Source of the DNA: Clitoria ternatea
Taxonomy: Eukaryota; Streptophyta; Magnoliopsida; Fabales; Fabaceae
Direction of reading: 5' to 3'
Assembly (NCBI GenBank): GCA_037962975.1
Contig: CM075671.1
Span: 13,315,001-13,379,000, forward strand
DNA: 64,000 nt
Shown here: one piece after another, positions 47,946-61,461 of the stretch
Numbering within the stretch: the first letter of the stretch is position 1
How the letters are laid out: each line of letters opens with the position of its first letter
The notes under the pieces: generated by a model
The model's database searches: none
Told to the model about the DNA's origin: nothing
Seen by the model: the letters and a program-made list of their open reading frames with translations, nothing else
Translations under genes and position numbers: made by a program

Positions 47946-49181
47946 ATTAAGATTCAGTATTTATGTGTTAATTTGAATTGAACATTTTTTATTTTAAATT
48001 TTTTAACCAGTATCTTTGAAACACATACTAATATTTTTCTTATATCCATTATTAATATATAAATACAATAATTACATCATAAATATAAAAATGTAAATTA
48101 TTTATTCATTTCTCACTACAAAATTATTATTTTTAATAGTTTAAATTAATTCTTAAAAAATAAGGTTTTAAAAATGAGTTTTTAAATTTTGCAACATTGT
48201 ATGATGAAAATTTTTAAACATAAAATTTTATTTAAAATTACGTTGGATTTATCTTAAAACTCAAAAAAGATAATATTAATTTTAAATAAAAACTTTTATA
48301 ATTGTGTCTCTTGCAACATTTTTTTTCTTGGGTTTCCTTGTGAATTAAAGATTTAACTATAAATTTTTAAATAGTTCAAGAGTTTCAAAAGCGAACAAAT
48401 ATACATCAAGTAGCTCAGTACCTAGAAAGGTACATGGTTCACCAACAGGTGGTTAGTTCAAGTTATACATGTTTAATTCCTTTTAAGTACAATTTTATAT
48501 TCGAGTTTTATAAATGAAAAAAATCTCGTTGAAAGAGTTAGTTTCATTATGATATAATAGATATTAATTTTTAGGTTAAAATTACCTCAAATTTTATAAT
48601 TAGTATTTATTTATATTTCAAGCTGATGTGAAATTATTTTAATATATTTTGCTAAAAATCTTCACCTTTTCCTTTTTAATCTATATATTTAAGATTTTAT
48701 TTTAAAATTATGTATGCATTTAATTTCTTTTAACTAAATTTTTTTCCCTGAAATTTTTTAAAATTTGAACTTTATCAGCATTTAAAAAATAACTACAATA
48801 TGAATTTCAATTTCGAATTAATCTGAATACAAGCTAATGCGTAATTTTATTTTTTTATATGTAAAAGTTAATGCGCAACTAAAAGCACTTTAATAAGCAA
48901 AAACGGGTGTTTTGATTTAATGAAAATGGAGTGTCTAAATTGACAACATTTGCATACACGAATACGTGTGGATGGCATTGAAATTAGAAAATATATATAT
49001 TAGTACTACTTATAAACTTCAAGTACAAATTTTATTAATTGAAGTGAGTATTGTCATGTGTAATTGGTGTTGCTAATTTTAAGCATCACTTGATCTCACA
49101 ATGGTTGAAGTTATCAATAATCCAATTTTTTGAGTTTATCTTCTGATAATTTAATCTTTCGATTATTGTGTGATCAAGTTG

Positions 49182-49231
<50 letters not shown>

Positions 49232-51627
49232 GTGTTTTATACTACTACTATGTTTAGCTAATTATCAAATGTCTTTTTTTATGAGTAAATATCTTAGTAC
49301 GTGTAAATACAAGGTGTTTCTTTACAATTTAAAAAACAGAAGAATACAAAATTCATGAAAAATGAATGAAACGGTTGAATTAGGTATGCATTTGAATATA
49401 AATAGAGTTGTGATTAGGTAGAGTACTTGATTTGAATATATAATAGATTTGCAGTTCCGCAATGAAGAGCTGAATAGTTGCAGGGTATAATTAAAGATCC
49501 TATATCACCCAGAACCAACCACCACATGATCGAATACTTATGTCCATCAACACTTTTTTTAGATTGACACAATTTATTTGAATGTATTTATCTTGTTATA
49601 CTTATATTCTTCGTAACTTTAGTATAAGTTCTGATATTAAGATAGCAGAAATTCTATGCTGTTTAGAAAATCAATTCTAAACCAGTAAACAAACAAGAAT
49701 GTCCATGGTTGAACCATATAGATGATTGTGGTTAATTAATTTGTATTATTCTTTTGGAACTTAACGTAGATGTAACTAAAAATATTCGTTTGTGGATGAC
49801 TATATTTTTATCAACATATAAACACATCTATGGATGAGACAGTTGTTTTAACATTAAATCTCGACATTCGATCATTTCGTTTAACAACTTATTAACTTGT
49901 ATCTTAGTTTTGTTTATATATACCAGTCTTGCATTTGTCTTTGTGGTTTTGAAACTTCAAAAATTCAAATAACTCCCGTTCTTGAATCCTCCTACCTTTC
50001 CACCTAACCAGTAACAACGGCTAGTGCATTGTGTTTGACCATATGGTTGAGAGTTGAGAAAAGTGAAAAAGTGTGGTGTTTTTATATCCGTTTGGGAAAG
50101 CAGAGCCGTTGAACTCTGGTTTGGTTTGACTATTTTTCGAAAGTTCATTTTGTAACACTTGGATCTAACGTGTCCGTTTGGTTTCCAGTTGGGAAACGAA
50201 GTTGGGAAAATAGAGAAATTTAAGAGTTGATATTGATCCTTCACGTCGTTCGAGACAATCAAAACTTTGTTTGACCGTAAGATGTATTTTTAGAGTTGGT
50301 CAAACTGTATCCAAAGAGACCCAACATCTTTTTCAACCACTTTCCTTTTACTTTGCTCCCCATTCATTCACAGTAATGACATTAACTTTTGTCCATGCCT
50401 GTAGTGCCTAATGCGTATAACTTAACACCATATCCCATTTCGCCAGTTTGGCAACGTACATTGCAAAACATGTGCCGCAAATTTATCTCTCAATGTATCC
50501 TCCATCGATTTTAAGTCTTCGGTAATTGAAGAAATTTTCATATATATGTTTTGAACTAGTTAAAAAAGAAATGGCACATAGCACGTTGAAATTGTAAGAA
50601 AAGTTGTGACCAGTGATACGTTTGGTATAAGGATAGAACTTTCTATATAACTTACAAGTATTGAGTCTCTATTTATATTATTTATTACATCATGACAATA
50701 AAAAAGTCTTTCAATCTAGTAGGAATCTAAGAGTTTTATCTTGATTTCTTCTTAGCAACATATTAGTATCTCATGTTGAAGGGTAAAATAGAATGTCAAC
50801 TACAAAGACACTCTGACGCTCAAGTTAATACCGGATAAAACTAATATTGAAGCTTAAGTGTGATTGATGAACTTATCTTAATGAGACATTAATGTATGGT
50901 ATTTATAGACTTGAGTGATGAGAATTTCTTACATGACATGTGTCACTATAGATTCTGTAAAAGACAAATAGAACTTACACTATCGTATATATTTCTGACA
51001 TCATTGGTTAGTATATAGTTGGTATACCCCTAACACATCTTGCAGGCTCTTTCTAGATCTGGTCGGGGAAATCTACCATGGAGAATCTGTATGTGCAAAA
51101 TTTCGTGTCGCAAGTTACTCGTGGGAGGTGTCCCACATTGGAGAACACCGTGCCTGAGTTGGTATTGTTTGGGCCGATATCAAGCACAGACCAAGCAACA
51201 TAACCTTTAACAAGAATATATGTGGTTGACATTAAAAAAAACTACTTAAGAGATAAAAAAAAAATTCACAAAAAATTTATGTGGATAATATATTAAAAGA
51301 TTTCATAAAGCATATTAATATTAATGAGTAATCTAAAGATACTAGCTATAAAAAGTCTTTATTTAAAATCACCATTAATATTCATCCATCTGGTTTTTAA
51401 GTAAGTTCAATAGAATATCTAATAAAAGATTTACTTTTAACTCTTTAAATAATGCTAGGTGAGGATTTGGATCTTCAATGTCCAATTAAGTAAATTGGAT
51501 GGATTGAATAAGTTGAAGCATGACTACCTTGATTTCAAAAGCCTCGACACCTTGTTACACTTGAAACATACCCGACACGTAGGTAGGCCCTAGAATCTTG
51601 GCATACTCCCCTAGAACATGACTTGGT
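47946..51627. other. AT-rich intergenic DNA with minor repeats
   Basis: No gene is recognised. It holds a TA microsatellite (49183-49227), the third copy of a dispersed repeat (about 50172-50272, with CGTCGTTCGAGACAATCA), and a weak tRNA-like stretch near 48410-48465 (TAGCTCAGTACC, then TTAGTTCAAGTTA) that may be a decayed SINE. The stretch 51040-51200 is less AT-rich and contains GTGGGAGGTGTCCCACATTG, a palindromic word, but is not assigned. Confidence 0.45.
49183..49227. repeat. (TA)n microsatellite
   Basis: Uninterrupted TA repeat of about 22 units in gene-free DNA. Confidence 0.95.
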
Positions 51628-52099
51628 TAAGGATGTAAATGGGGTGGGGCGAGTTGGCTATAGGTAGTATAATACTTGTAGTCGTGGGTAGAAGAATAGG
51701 TATAGGTATCTGCTGGTAAGAGAATGAATGCCCGCAAGTATTTATTTATGTTTAATATTTTAAAAAAATAATAGTAATAATATAGAAAATATTTTATCAT
51801 GTACTAAATATAATATTATTTCATTATAATATCATATAAATTAATATTGTATAGTATGATTATAACTTTAAATGTTAAAAATATTATTATGGAAAAATAT
51901 TATTTTTATTATCTCATTATAAAATAATAAAGTACCTTACTATTTGAATCTGTTCAATAAAAAATAAACATGAACAATTAACGAGTACCCACAGGGCACG
52001 TAGTACAATACTCATATCTGACCATTTAGAAAATTTGAGGATACTTATTACGGGTATATCCACAGATACCCGAGAATGCGGATTTTTTTGCCACCCTTA
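51628..52099. mobile_element. hAT-type MITE with imperfect terminal inverted repeats
   Basis: The left end TAAGGATGTAAATGGGG and the inverted right end TAAGGGTGGCAAAAAAATCC are related. The core is AT-rich and subterminal parts hold GGGTA/TACCC words. The eight flanking bases on each side do not match, so the target duplication has decayed or the ends are slightly misplaced. It resembles the element at 52947-53509. Confidence 0.5.
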
Positions 52100-52439
52100 G
52101 GTGGAGGAAGTCTATCAGCCAATATCTCTTGAGGTGAAGAAGAATCAGATGATGAAGAAGAAGTAGAGGTCGAAACTCGTGATTCCTTTTCTTAAGCTTG
52201 TGCTTGTTGCCGACACTGAGAGTTATTCCTTCTAGTTGTCCTTTTAATCTCAGAATCAATCAACAATTGATCGAGAGGGATGGCGTCTTGCATATAAATA
52301 CAAACTATAGAAAAGGATAAGTACAACAAACTCTTAAAGAATTAAACACTAGAATGAATCAAAACTAAAACTAAAATTATGAACAAAGACAATGATAAAC
52401 AAGCAAGCAATTGTCTATTACCGAATATTTGGACAAAAG

Positions 52440-53150
52440 TACCCCGCAACATTGTCATAAATTTGTTGGTCCTTTGGTAAGTGTACCAGATTCATAGTAT
52501 ATTCGATTAGTATAAGTATCATATCCATAGAGACTTGCGAGATATTTATCAATAATGCAATAGTCACTTGTAGATCACAAAGAATATATTTACAATATGT
52601 TCAAGAGTTTGTTCATAAAAATATTAAGTTTCATGAGCAAAAGGTCATTAAAAGTGGGGAAAACAATGAGTAAATATATTGGAACCAGACTTCCCCACTT
52701 TATTTAATTTACTGAGTTCCCATTATGTTTCATTATGCAATTAATCATGTTAGTATGACATAAATTTTATTAAACCTAATCTCTTAGAGAATAAATCCTA
52801 AACCCTAACATCAAATATCAATCCCTTGAGTATAATTAAGAGAATACTTCAACAAATATTGTTATCAACTTTATTCTTAGGAGAAAAAAATATAGGCCTT
52901 TCATCACTTAAACTCGTTCGGAAACCCCAAACATGTGCATAAACATTAGGCATGGCAAAAAAATCCATCCACACGAGTAACCACACCGCACCGCCCCCGT
53001 TTGAGTGGATTTTTCCCCTTTTTTTGGTTTTGGGGACGGGGACGGTTTTTACCCGGTAGGTAAAAGTCGGGGGCGAGGACGGCGATGGTAAAACTAGTAT
53101 CCGCCCCGCCCCCGTCCCCGCCCCGACATACTTAAATTACTTAATACTCT

Positions 53151-53192
<42 letters not shown>

Positions 53193-54640
53193 CTAAAGAT
53201 GATTTATTAGACAATGTTTAATAATTATATCCAAGATGATTTATTACTATTTTTATTATTGTATGTAAAATATTTAATAATTTTGTAGATATAACAACAA
53301 CTTTTATTATTATTGTATGTAAAATACTTAATAAGGAATTTTTTTATAAAAACAGGGACGGGGATAGGTTTCCTCGATCCTGATCGGGGACAGGAGTCAT
53401 TTTGTCTCTCCTGACGGGGATGGGGACGGCCATGATTAGGGTCTAGGATAACGGGGATGGGGATGGTAAGAATCAAACTCGTCCCCGAACCGCCCTGTTG
53501 CCATGCCTAATAAACATTCTCCAGTTCAAAATACTCGATAAGAAAAGATAGAAGAAATGTTAACATTAATATCATTGCATAAACATACACAAAACATTCA
53601 CTACAACATCATAAAATCAACTGAGTTATGTCCAATCCCAACAGAAAAGAGATGTAGTCACTCATAATGATGGTGGCTAACCCAAAATACATCAAGAAAT
53701 TAAAAGGAAAAGAAAGTAAACCCTGAAATCAAGTTAAAGCCCTCAAAAGGATGATAGAAGACTCCAAAAGCTTTAAGTTCTCTCTAGAACATTCCAACAT
53801 CTCCTAAAAATGTATTTCAGGACTTTTAAGAGAGTCCTATTGAGCAAGCACTGCTCAAGTGGAAAATTGACCACTTGAACGATTAGGAAAATTCAGAGGT
53901 GGCTGCTCGAGCGGTAGATGAGCGCTCGAGCAATTGGTCTTCTAAGCCAGCCTTCAATTTCTTCTTTACAATTCTCTTCTTTTGCCCAAAGCCTGTCATA
54001 AAAAGCCTAAATCACACATTAGTTGATAATTTAAATGTTGCTTCAAGAGAGTTAATGCGGGAACATAAAAATGCCTCTATTGAGTGTTTTAGTGTCAAAT
54101 TAAATGTGAAATTTATTAGGAAAAGATCCTAAATTTGAAACCTAACAACTACTACCAACTTAGTACTTTGTTTGCCCTCAAGCAAACACCCATGAAGAAG
54201 GATCAAGGGATGGCATAAGAAACTTATAAAAGAACATTTGAAAAACCTATAAAAACATAACCATAAAAATGAAATGCATAAAAGGGAATTGTAGATAAGA
54301 AAACATAACCATCATTAAACAAATAAATTGCAGAACATAGCACATACCTATTTAGGTAGCCCAAAAGGAGGAAGTCCCACACGAAGAAACCTGTAAAGAA
54401 TAATATAAGAATAAACAAATTGAATGAAAAAAATAAAACTAAATTCATGTTTTGATTCAAAAGAATGAAAAAGGGGTGAGGAAATATCAAATAGAGTTTT
54501 GTAAGAAGAAGAACTAATTTTGTATTCAAGTTATAACACTTATTTAATAAAAATTTGGGGACATTTTTTTTTGATTCTGCGAATCTAATTTGGTCACTCA
54601 GATACCCCTTAACAATGGACAAACTAACCTTAAAAGGGTT
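52440..54640 (-). mobile_element. Non-coding Ty3/gypsy-like relic interrupted by a MITE
   Basis: Phrases such as TTTGGTAAGTGTACCAGATT with a following CATATCCATAGAGACTTG, and the GAGATGTAGTCACTCATAATG stretch near 53650, are the kind of text I associate with non-coding parts of plant gypsy elements. A TTTGTTTGCCCTCAAGCAAAC palindrome-like word near 54170 points the same way. There is no coding frame. The MITE at 52947-53509 sits inside it. GCTCGAGCGG and GCGCTCGAGC palindromes lie at 53845-53935. Class and limits are tentative. Confidence 0.35.
52947..53509. mobile_element. hAT-type MITE with perfect 8-bp target duplication
   Basis: The element starts TAGGCATGGCAA and ends with its exact inverse TTGCCATGCCTA. 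ATAAACAT flanks both sides (52939-52946 and 53510-53517), an 8-bp duplication typical of hAT. Length is 563 bp. Subterminal parts are very GC-rich (GGGGACGGGGACGG and its inverse), while the core is AT-rich with a TA microsatellite at 53154-53191. No transposase is present. Confidence 0.9.
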
Positions 54641-54684
54641 ATGCTAAAGTTAAATTAAAAATACAAATATTGAAAAATAAGAAG

Positions 54685-56300
54685 GTCACGGGGGCTAACG
54701 CTATGCGTCCCCCTAACGCTACGCGTGAGCCTAACAATTTCCACCTAATGCCACGCATCAGGACCTATGTGTAGGAACCCTCTAACGCTACACGTCAACT
54801 TGCTCTTAAGTTTGCACAAGACCTAAGAGCTAAAATTGTGAGTCAAGGTTAGATTTCAGCAGCAGCACAGGGCCCTGCAATCCTATGTGCGTCTGAATGT
54901 AAATGTTATGCCACAACATCCTTAATTCATTATCAAACCTCCTGATTACCATCACTAGGGGTCACCACTTAGTTACCATCACCAAGGGTTTCTAACATAT
55001 TTCTGGTTCAAGCATAGCATGCAAATTTATCAAACATAACCCATTTTCATCATCAGTTTCATTTATCACCACGTCTCATATTAACATAATAGCTATCAAT
55101 TGCTGCCTCATGCAATCTTTATCATAATCATTAGTTGATCATACAAATCATATGAATGAAATTCATTTAATTCTAATAACCATCAATTACATCAATAATA
55201 ATAGCAAAGAAGAGATATATTACCAATTCAATCATATAACACTATTGTCATTAATTCCATCAAACATCAATTAAATCATCATATATAAATATAACTATAT
55301 CCCATATCTGTTCATAACTTATAAATTTAAAATACAATATTCCTCCTATTTGTAATTGACAATTCCAATTTTGAATTCACGTTTTGGTTTCATTTCAGAA
55401 TTGAACCTACAACAAACATAAACCAACAACTCTCCGATTAAGGCCCCATTCACTAAACCATGTTATTTAATTAATTTCTAGCTACCCGGGAACCTGAAAC
55501 CTTACAAATACTATCGATTTAACAAAATGAACAAGGTTCAGAAGTATTAACTTAGCGAACAATCACCGACGAGTTCTGAAACGTAAATTCACAAAGCTTC
55601 AACATTGCCCAAAATTCTGAAATGATTCTAAAGCTTCCTAAAATCATGAATTTGAAGGAATTAACATTGAAAGTCAAGAAATTAGTCCAAATGTTAAAGT
55701 GGGTCATCTTAGAGCTTACCTACAATGGAGGAATTAAAAAATCCAATGTATTCAAAGTTGCCCACAATCAAAGATGGCTCTAAAATGACCTTTAATCATT
55801 AAAATGAAGGAATTAAAGTTGGAACCTAGAAATTTAATCAATTTCATAAATGGGTCCATGGAAAACCTTATCTTGACAATAGAAAATTGAAGAACAATTT
55901 TACCCTTGTTATGCCCACTTACATGTGTGGAGGGAGGAGATGGAGGGGACCTTGAAGCTTGCTTTAATGGAGGAGGAAGAAGGAATTCGTGAGGGTGATG
56001 TTGTCGCGGATGAGAGGGAGGGGAAGTGAAGCTCTCACTTTTTCTCTTAACCCCTTTTCATATGTGAAAGATGAGTGGAAACAAGGAAATTGAATTAGTT
56101 TATGCATTAAGGGTAAAATGGTCATTTTTCTTATCTGGTTAAGTTCTAAAATTAATCTGGTAACTTTAGGTTAGCCAAAAACTAACTAGATTAATTCTAA
56201 AAATTAACGTACCCTTTTTAATTAAATTAACATCCCTAATTAATTATTCCATTAATAAAAGTTTAACCAATAATTAAAAATTGAGATGTTAGACAAGTAA
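54685..56300 (-). mobile_element. Ty3/gypsy-type LTR remnant
   Basis: The right end reads GAGATGTTAGACA, the inverse of a TGTCTAACATCTC LTR start. The left part holds a GC-rich cluster of CTAACGCTACGCGT words (54685-54790) like that in the solo LTR at 44643-44715. An A/T-rich stretch with repeated TCAT/CATCA words follows. The left boundary and target duplication were not found. No coding sequence is seen. Confidence 0.45.
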
Positions 56301-59300
56301 TGGGGTTTTCATGTGTTTGAAATAGGGTTTCTTTTCATTGAATGTATTTTGCATTATTTTTTGTTTGGATTCAAATGAATGAAAAAGGGATGAAAAAATA
56401 TGGAATAAAGTTTTCTAAGAAAGGGAAGTAATTTTCCATTGAAACATCAAGCCTTTAATTTTTTCCTCTTATGTTTCGATAAAATGACATAGTGATTAAA
56501 AAAACCTAATTACAGTTTCGTGAGAAAGAGAAACAGAAAAAGGTGTGGAAGATGAAAGAAAATGGAAGAGAAAATACCTAAATGATAAATTACAAGGACA
56601 AATAAATCAATGAAATAATGCAAAATGGATTTTAGGGGGGAGACAACTTTTATTGGTACCTTGACCTTCTTGAAATAAACCATTAATTAAATAGAGGATG
56701 TGGAGTAATAGAGTAAAAAACTAACGTGTTCTAGAAACATGATAAGAGGAAGAGAGGAGTCTAAGGTAAAAATGAGGGGATAAAATTTTTTATTATTATT
56801 AAAAAGCCCAATATACCAAGCAGGATGTTATAAAAAAAGTCTATAGGTGTAGAGAAAATGTTGTATTCATTTTATTGGTTGAAATGGTAGTGACATTTTT
56901 TAGGGAAAATGAATGCACTAGAGAATGACACAAGTATCACTTGGCCCTTGAATGTGATGTGGTTTAGAATACTATAGATAGCTGAATAATGTTAACATAA
57001 AAACTTTAAAATGTATAATAATTTGGAATAAAACGGGTACAATTATAAAATGTGTTTGTGTTGCCATTATTTATACAAAATTAATTCAATCCTATCACTA
57101 ATGCTATGATACAAGGTGAATGAGAAACCAAATAAATGACACTTGGTCCAAGTTGAAGCCCAAATCTTAAAAGCCTACTTAATGCAAACAAATGACATTT
57201 AGTGCCAATGTAAAGAATGTCCAATACAAGCTCATCATGAAGTGAGACCCATTACAAGCCCTTCATGTTCTTTCCCTCCAAAACCCAGTGATCCTCTTTA
57301 CTTTCATTAAATATTTTATTAAAGGTTACGTGTGACTTAGATTTGACAGATAATGTAATTAAACTCGAGTAATATTTTTATTAAGTTTAATTTTCGTTCA
57401 ATTTTTTTTTTGTTTTCGTTGCAATTCATTCACTTTTTCTTTCCGGAGACAAAACAAAATGAATTGCAAAAAGTTTTTCCTTTTGAATTAAAAAGAGCAA
57501 CGATGGGTGTGTGCTTTCGACAGCTCCGATAGTGAAAGTGAAAGGGAAACAAAAGAATAGTTGAGATGAATGCGCTGAGCAGAGGCCTCAGACACAGTGG
57601 ACTATATTCTTTTTAGGTACCAACCCAAATCAATTTTTGCGCCAAGTCTCATCCAAAAGTTAATTAATAAACTAAAAATATAACATTTCATTTTAAAATA
57701 TCATTATTACTATTCTTATTTTTTTCAGCAAAAAAACATAATTGAATTGAAAAAAGTATAAGAGATACCTTAACCTATATACAAAAAAAAATTACTTACA
57801 ACCTGATAAGCAAAGAAAGGGCTCTCTAAACCATTCTTATTTTAATTTCTATGTAATGCTAATATAATTTTTAATAAAAAGGTTCTATTTTTTATTTCAT
57901 AAAAAATATTCAATAACATTCTTAGGACATTGACTCTCGAATATATCTTCGCATCTTTGTTTTCCTTTTACAATTTTATTCAATGGATTATGTTAACTTC
58001 AATTTTTAGGATTGTAGTTAAATAACTAAAAGTGATGACTTTTTATTAAAAAAAAATATTATCATAAGTTCAATTTTGTGTTAAAAATGCTGCATGTATT
58101 TTAATAAAAACATTATTTATAAGATAATTCAAACTAAAATACTCATTAAAAAATTAGTGTACTCAAACAAACCATTAAGTCTTGTTTGATAGACATAATA
58201 AAAAAAGAATAAGATACATTAAACAAATCCGATAGGAGTAGGTTAAGGAAGAACGTAATAACTTTTATAATGTCTAATGTTTAGTATACACCATTATAAA
58301 GTATAAAAATATATAATAATAATAATAATAACAACAACAATACCATAGATAATAAAAATAGAAATTACAAATAAACAACGGGTAACCTAAGTAATAGGAT
58401 TGTCATTATTATATCCTATTAGCTCACTAATATAAGATAACTAACAATATAGGCTAGTGTATCCTATCTTGCCACCAAACAAGACCTTAATGTTAATAGT
58501 GATATTTTTTAAAAATAAATACAAATATGAAAAAAATGTTAAATATTTTTAAATAAATAAGCTTTATTTTATAAATAAGACCATTAAAATATTTTTCATT
58601 TTCTAAATAACGGAACTAACAAAACTCTTAGTAATATATCCTTTTATGTTTTCATTATTCTTATTTAACATTGATTCAGAAAGGCTAATAACATAACACT
58701 CAATGGGTTACTAAATAATACTAATGATCAAAAAAAATCAAATTGGATTAGTCTGTTTGACAAAAAATTAATGAACCGGTCAGGTAGTTGGTTTGAGTGA
58801 CTTAATGGGGTGTAAAAAATAGGACAAAATTAAGAACTATAGCTCCTGAAAACTATTTGAGCTGGTATTATATTAAAAAATTATTTTCTTTGCTTTATTT
58901 CCCTTTTCATTTAATTTTTAAAATTTCAAATATTTTTATAATAAATAAAATTCATATATAAAATATATGTATGAATTATTATTATAAACTTTTTTTTATA
59001 AATTATTATCTTTATCTTATAAAACATGTAATATGATTCATTTATATTAATTTTACATGATTTTGACCCTAACTTTTATAAATTTATTGTTAATATATAA
59101 TATTATATTAAAATTATATTTAATTATTACTAGACTCACGTCGGCTCAACTAAAGTTAAAGTTTTGAACTATTAAACCTTAAATCGGTACCTCTACTAGT
59201 TTAATCATCGGTCTGATTTTATGAACATTATGTAAAACAATAAATAATTCAACATTACTTTCATAAAGTGACATTAATAAAAATTAAAAAATTCAAAACT

Positions 59301-60060
59301 CTTGAGATGTTTGATAGAAGAATTCTCTTTGGTGGTCCATTAATCATGATTTATGAATCTTGTATTTTCATATATATTATGTCTTTTATAAAAAAATATT
59401 TTCAATAATTTTTTTTAGTTATACTTTAAAAAGTTTAACAACCCAAGTGTGTCCCATATAGGGTGAGAATCTTAAGTTCCATCTACTTTCAAAAAATAAT
59501 TTTTGTTTTCATTTTATGTTTTTACTACTAATTACGAAAGTATTGTATTAGTTTAAATTACAAAATTACCACAGTTTTTCTATTTCTTTAAAGTTTGTAC
59601 AAAAGACATTGAAAAAGAAATATATTTTCAATGTTTTATATATAAGATTTTAAAAATAGAAAATAATGTGTCAATTTCGTAATTCAAATTGAGATGATTG
59701 TTTTATAATTAAAAGTAAAAAATACAAAATGAAAACATAAAAATATTTTAAAACATAAATAGACCATTAGGTTGTAAAGTACATGTAAAGTTTTTGTTAT
59801 ACTAAGTAATGTTTTCAAGAAGAGTATTAAATATATTTTAACATTTTTAATAGCTATTATTCTCTAAAAATAAAATTCTTAAAATTATTTCAGGAATTCA
59901 AATATATATCAAGCACTCCCTAAAGTATAATGAGAAAAAATAAAAATTAAAAAATTTATTTGAATAGGAACACAATACTTTCAACTATAGTGTCTAGTGT
60001 TGGATCTATATTTTTTATGGGCCTTTTGATTGGGTGATGATTAAATTTAAAATTAAATGA
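56301..60060. other. Gene-free AT-rich DNA
   Basis: No gene is recognised. A short ATG-led stretch at about 57565-57610 (MNALSRGLRHSG, then a stop) in a less AT-rich patch could be a stranded first exon but has no support. The rest is AT-rich without clear repeats. Confidence 0.45.
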
Positions 60061-61461
60061 GTTAACCCTTGGTAGGAGTCCAAAGACCCTAAAGTAAAAC
60101 ATCACAACCATTACCATTGGGCTACACGTCCTTTTCATGATATACTTGGTAATACTTGTATATAAAGGTTACATTTTAATATCTTTTAAAAGTATATTTA
60201 TTTTAATTATTATGAATAAAATATTTAAAAATGTATTTAATTTCATTATCATAAATAAAACATTTAAATTAAATATATTTTCAATTTAATTATTTTATTA
60301 AATTATTTTAAATATTTAAAAATATATTTAACTTTATTTAGTTATTTTATTAAATTATTTTAAATATATATTTAATTTAATAATTTTATTATTTTATATT
60401 TTCAAATAATTAAATTAATTATATTTTTAAATATTTTATTAAATAGTTTAAAATATTTATTTAAATAATTTTATTATTTATATTTTAAAAATAATTAAAT
60501 TAAATATATTTATTAAATAATTTTAAATATTTAATTTAATTATTTTATTAATATATTTTCAAATATTATATTAACAATAATTAAATTAAATATACCTTTA
60601 AATATTTTATTAACAATGATTAAGTTAAATATATTTTAAATATTTTATTAACAATAATTAAAATAAATATACCTTTAAATATTTTATTAACAATAACTAA
60701 ATTAAATATATTTTAAAATATTTTATTAACAATAATTAAATTAAATATACATTTAAATATTTTATTCACAATACTGAAGTTAAATATATTTATATATTTT
60801 ATTAACAATAATTAAATTAAATATACATTTAAATATTTTATTAACAACAAATAAATTAAATATATTTTAAAATATTTTATTCACAATAATTAAATTAAAT
60901 ATATTTTAAATATTTTATTTACAATAATTAAATTAAATATATTTTAAATATTTTATTTACAATAATTAAATTAAATATATTTTAAATATTTTATTCACAA
61001 TAACTAAATTAAATATATTTTAAAATATGTTATTAACAAAGATTAAATTAAATATACCTTTAAATATTTTATTCACAATAAATTAATTATATTTTAAATA
61101 TTTTATTAATAATAATTAAATCAAATATATTTTAAAATATTTTATTAATGATAATTAAATTAAATATAGCTTTAAATATTTTGTTCATAATTATTAAATT
61201 AAATATATTTTAAATATTTTATTCACAGTAATTAAATTAAATATATTTTTAAATATTTTTAGTTCATAATAATTAAACTAAATATATTTTTAAATATTTT
61301 ATTCACAATAATTAAATTAAATATAGTTTTAAAAGATACTAAAAGGTAACCTTTATATACAAGTATTATCAAATGCGTCATGAAAGGAACATGTAACTTA
61401 ATGGTAATGGTAGTGTTGTTTCACTTTAAGGTATTGGATCTAACTTCTACCAAAAGCTAAC
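60061..61461. mobile_element. Foldback-type element with a minisatellite core
   Basis: Terminal inverted repeats of about 130 bp lie at 60061-60190 and 61327-61461. Shared words include ACTTGTATATAAAGGTTAC, ACCATTACCATT and TATCTTTTAAAA. They enclose a core that is almost only A and T. From about 60570 to 61320 the core is a tandem repeat of ACAATAATTAAATTAAATAT-type units, 38-39 bp each, about 20 copies. The part 60190-60570 is a more degraded version. No target duplication could be matched at the ends. No coding capacity is present. Confidence 0.75.
60570..61320. repeat. 38-39 bp AT minisatellite, about 20 copies
   Basis: Unit starts fall near 60573, 60611, 60649, 60688, 60727, 60803, 60842, 60881, 60921, 60959, 60997, 61036 and 61075, and on to 61307. 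Copies are 38-39 bases apart with few changes, mainly ACAATAATT versus ACAATAACT and TATACCTTT versus TATATTTT. Confidence 0.85.

Noticed and set aside
48410..48465. Possible second tRNA-derived SINE
   Set aside because: The A box is fair but the B-box-like TTAGTTCAAGTTA is too far from consensus, so it is mentioned only in passing.
54224..54622. Minus-strand 132-codon hydrophobic open frame
   Set aside because: It lies in AT-rich retroelement debris, has no known motif, and its hydrophobicity follows from T-rich codons.
57565..57610. Possible stranded first exon (MNALSRGLRHSG)
   Set aside because: Too short, stops immediately, and no partner exon is found.
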